In this document: positions 62,625 through 64,000 of the stretch, in pieces
Numbering within the stretch: position 1 is the first letter of the stretch
How the letters are laid out: each line of letters opens with the position of its first letter
Translations under genes and position numbers: made by a program
Source of the DNA: Pseudomonas sp. R28(2017)
Lineage (GTDB): Bacteria > Pseudomonadota > Gammaproteobacteria > Pseudomonadales > Pseudomonadaceae
Length of the DNA: 64,000 nt
NCBI RefSeq assembly: GCF_002112505.1
Contig: NZ_NEHW01000002.1
Span: forward strand, 496,001 to 560,000
Reading direction: 5' to 3'
The notes under the pieces: generated by a model
Seen by the model: the letters and a program-made list of their open reading frames with translations, nothing else
Database searches by the model: none
Told to the model about the DNA's origin: nothing

Positions 62625-64000
62625 ATGACCCGTCCCCCCTTGGAATCCCTCGACGGCGACCACTACGACGTGGTGGTCATCGGCGCCGGTGCGGTCGGCT
62701 GCGCCGCCGCCCGGCAACTGGCCGCGCGCAACTTCCGCACCCTGCTGGTCGACCGTGGCGACATCGGTGCCGGCACTTCGTCGCGCTCCAGCCGCATGCT
62801 CTACTCGGGCCTGGGCTACCTGGCCGCGCGCTACCCGCTGTGGCAGATCCCGTTCCGCCCGTTCGACATGTGGCAACGCCTGCGCTATACCCGCGAGGTG
62901 ATGCGCTGCCGCGCCGAGTTGGTCAAGGACATGCCCGGGCACCTGACCAAGCACCGTTTCCACTACCCTTTCCGCAAGGGCGACCGCTACCCGCCGTGGC
63001 TGGTGGACATGGGCTTTCGCCTGGTCGAGGCGCTCGGTGGCTGGAAGGTACCGCTGGCCTACCGTCGCCAGTCGGCGCAGCAGGCGGCCGGCGACAGTGC
63101 CATGGCCGCCGGCCTGGGTGGGGCGCTGCGTGGTGTGGGGGTGTTCGAGGAATACATGTACGCCTGGCCCGAGCGCATCTGCGTCGATACCGCGCTGGAT
63201 GCGCAATGGCGAGGGGCGGCGGTGCGCACCTATACCCGCGTCAGCCAGTTGCAGCGCGGCGAAGGCCAGTGGCGCTTGACCCTGGACGAGCAGGCCCCCG
63301 AAGCCCTCGGCCAGGCGCAGGTGACTGCCAAGGTGGTGATCAACGCCGCCGGGCCCTGGGTCGACCGTGTGGCAGGCGCTGCCGATCGTGGCCCCAGGGT
63401 GCTCGGCATCAAGGGCGTCAACGTCATGGTGCGGCTGCCCGAGGCCTATCGCGGCCAGGGCCTGGAGGCGTTCTCCAGCAAGGGCGAGCCGTACTACGTG
63501 TTCCCCTGGCGTGAGTTCCACTTCATCGGCCCGACCGAGTCGCACTTCACCGACGACCCGGACACCGTGCGCGTCGAGGACGGCGAAATCGACTACATCC
63601 TCGCCGAGGCCAATCACCTGTTTCCCGACCTGCAGCTGAGCCGCGCCGACGTGCAGCACTGTTGGTGCGGGGTGCGCCCGACTTCAACCCTGGATGGCCG
63701 CAGCACCTACCTGCCGGTGCGTCTGAGCGAGGCGGCCGGCAAGCCCGACCTGCTGACCCTGACCGGCTCGACCATCATGCTCCACCGCCATGCCGCGCGG
63801 GTGATCGCCCGTGGCGTCGAGGCGCGGCTGGGCAAGCGGGGCAAGGCGCCCAAGGGCATGATCGAGCGCGAGCGCATCGATGGCGAGGACATCGCCCGCA
63901 TCATCGGTCGCGAGCATGTGGTGCGGTTGGTGGACCTGGTGCGCCGGCGTTTGCCGTGGGGGCTCGACCCGGACCTGGGGCGTGAGCGGGTGGAGCAGTT
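62625..64000 (+). CDS. FAD-dependent oxidoreductase, glycerol-3-phosphate dehydrogenase-like (partial)
   Basis: The frame runs from ATG 62625 to the end of the window (458 codons) without a stop. The FAD motif DVVVIGAGAVGCAAARQLA is followed by GAGTSSRSSRMLYSGLGYLA, the GlpD-type signature, and by GVRPTSTLDGRS and LTLTGSTIMLHRHAARV. A GlpD enzyme would oxidise sn-glycerol-3-phosphate to DHAP at the membrane; the context is an amine cluster, not glp genes, so it may act on another hydroxy or amino compound. GGAA precedes the start by 10 bases. Confidence 0.85.
   Translation, partial: MTRPPLESLDGDHYDVVVIGAGAVGCAAARQLAARNFRTLLVDRGDIGAGTSSRSSRMLYSGLGYLAARYPLWQIPFRPFDMWQRLRYTREVMRCRAELVKDMPGHLTKHRFHYPFRKGDRYPPWLVDMGFRLVEALGGWKVPLAYRRQSAQQAAGDSAMAAGLGGALRGVGVFEEYMYAWPERICVDTALDAQWRGAAVRTYTRVSQLQRGEGQWRLTLDEQAPEALGQAQVTAKVVINAAGPWVDRVAGAADRGPRVLGIKGVNVMVRLPEAYRGQGLEAFSSKGEPYYVFPWREFHFIGPTESHFTDDPDTVRVEDGEIDYILAEANHLFPDLQLSRADVQHCWCGVRPTSTLDGRSTYLPVRLSEAAGKPDLLTLTGSTIMLHRHAARVIARGVEARLGKRGKAPKGMIERERIDGEDIARIIGREHVVRLVDLVRRRLPWGLDPDLGRERVEQ

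Overview
The window is a 64 kb chromosomal segment of a fluorescent pseudomonad, almost certainly of the Pseudomonas putida group. The evidence is high GC, a MvaT/Tur-type nucleoid protein, an OprD porin, a fused 3-dehydroshikimate dehydratase (QuiC1), a group II DOPA decarboxylase, many LysR/AraC regulators, and more than a dozen copies of the putida-type REP element (core GCGGGCAAGCCCGC, usually as inverted pairs between genes). No rRNA, tRNA, CRISPR array, insertion sequence or prophage was seen. Both ends are cut inside genes: a shikimate-dehydrogenase-like gene on the left and a GlpD-like flavoprotein on the right.

Region 1 to 4.2 kb holds housekeeping and envelope genes: glyoxalase I, a Tur/MvaT protein, an OprD porin and cobF. 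Region 4.2 to 11.3 kb is a signalling locus of two single-domain response regulators, a 1155-residue hybrid kinase with three receiver domains, a CheR and a receiver-less CheB, and a receiver-kinase hybrid. Its core genes overlap, and no chemoreceptor or CheA/CheW gene is present. Region 11.4 to 15.3 kb has a short-chain acyl-CoA operon (thiolase, 3-hydroxyacyl-CoA dehydrogenase, TetR) divergent from an AraC regulator. Region 15.3 to 22.2 kb carries a cyclase-family hydrolase, a short WYL-type regulator, three oxidoreductases (MDR, SDR with an SRPBCC partner, AKR), LysR regulators and a Phd/RelE-type toxin-antitoxin pair.

Region 22.2 to 31 kb looks like uptake and hydrolysis of an amide-type nitrogen compound: LysR divergent from an MHS permease, an M20 amidohydrolase and an HDAC-fold amidohydrolase, then an EF-hand protein and a MocR regulator divergent from an amino-acid permease. 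Region 31 to 46 kb has a tam methyltransferase, an OPA-type transporter with its LysR, a YebC-family protein, a LysR-DOPA decarboxylase pair, and an MHS aromatic-acid permease divergent from quiC1 across a 477 bp regulatory region. After these come small envelope proteins, a TetR and a GlxA-type regulator.

Region 46.5 to 54.9 kb has a gene remnant ended by a REP pair, an AmpR/AmpC-like LysR-serine hydrolase pair, a PAS-GGDEF-EAL protein, an aldo/keto reductase and an EamA exporter. Region 55 to 64 kb is a catabolic island whose substrate I cannot name: FAD amine/amino-acid oxidase, 2-hydroxyacid dehydrogenase and aldehyde dehydrogenase in one operon; MFS transporter, cupin and RidA in another; a GlxA/AraC regulator with an upstream 17 bp palindrome between them; and a GlpD-like FAD enzyme divergent from the transporter. 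The gene content suggests oxidative deamination of an imported amine. This island is the best candidate here for an undescribed pathway.
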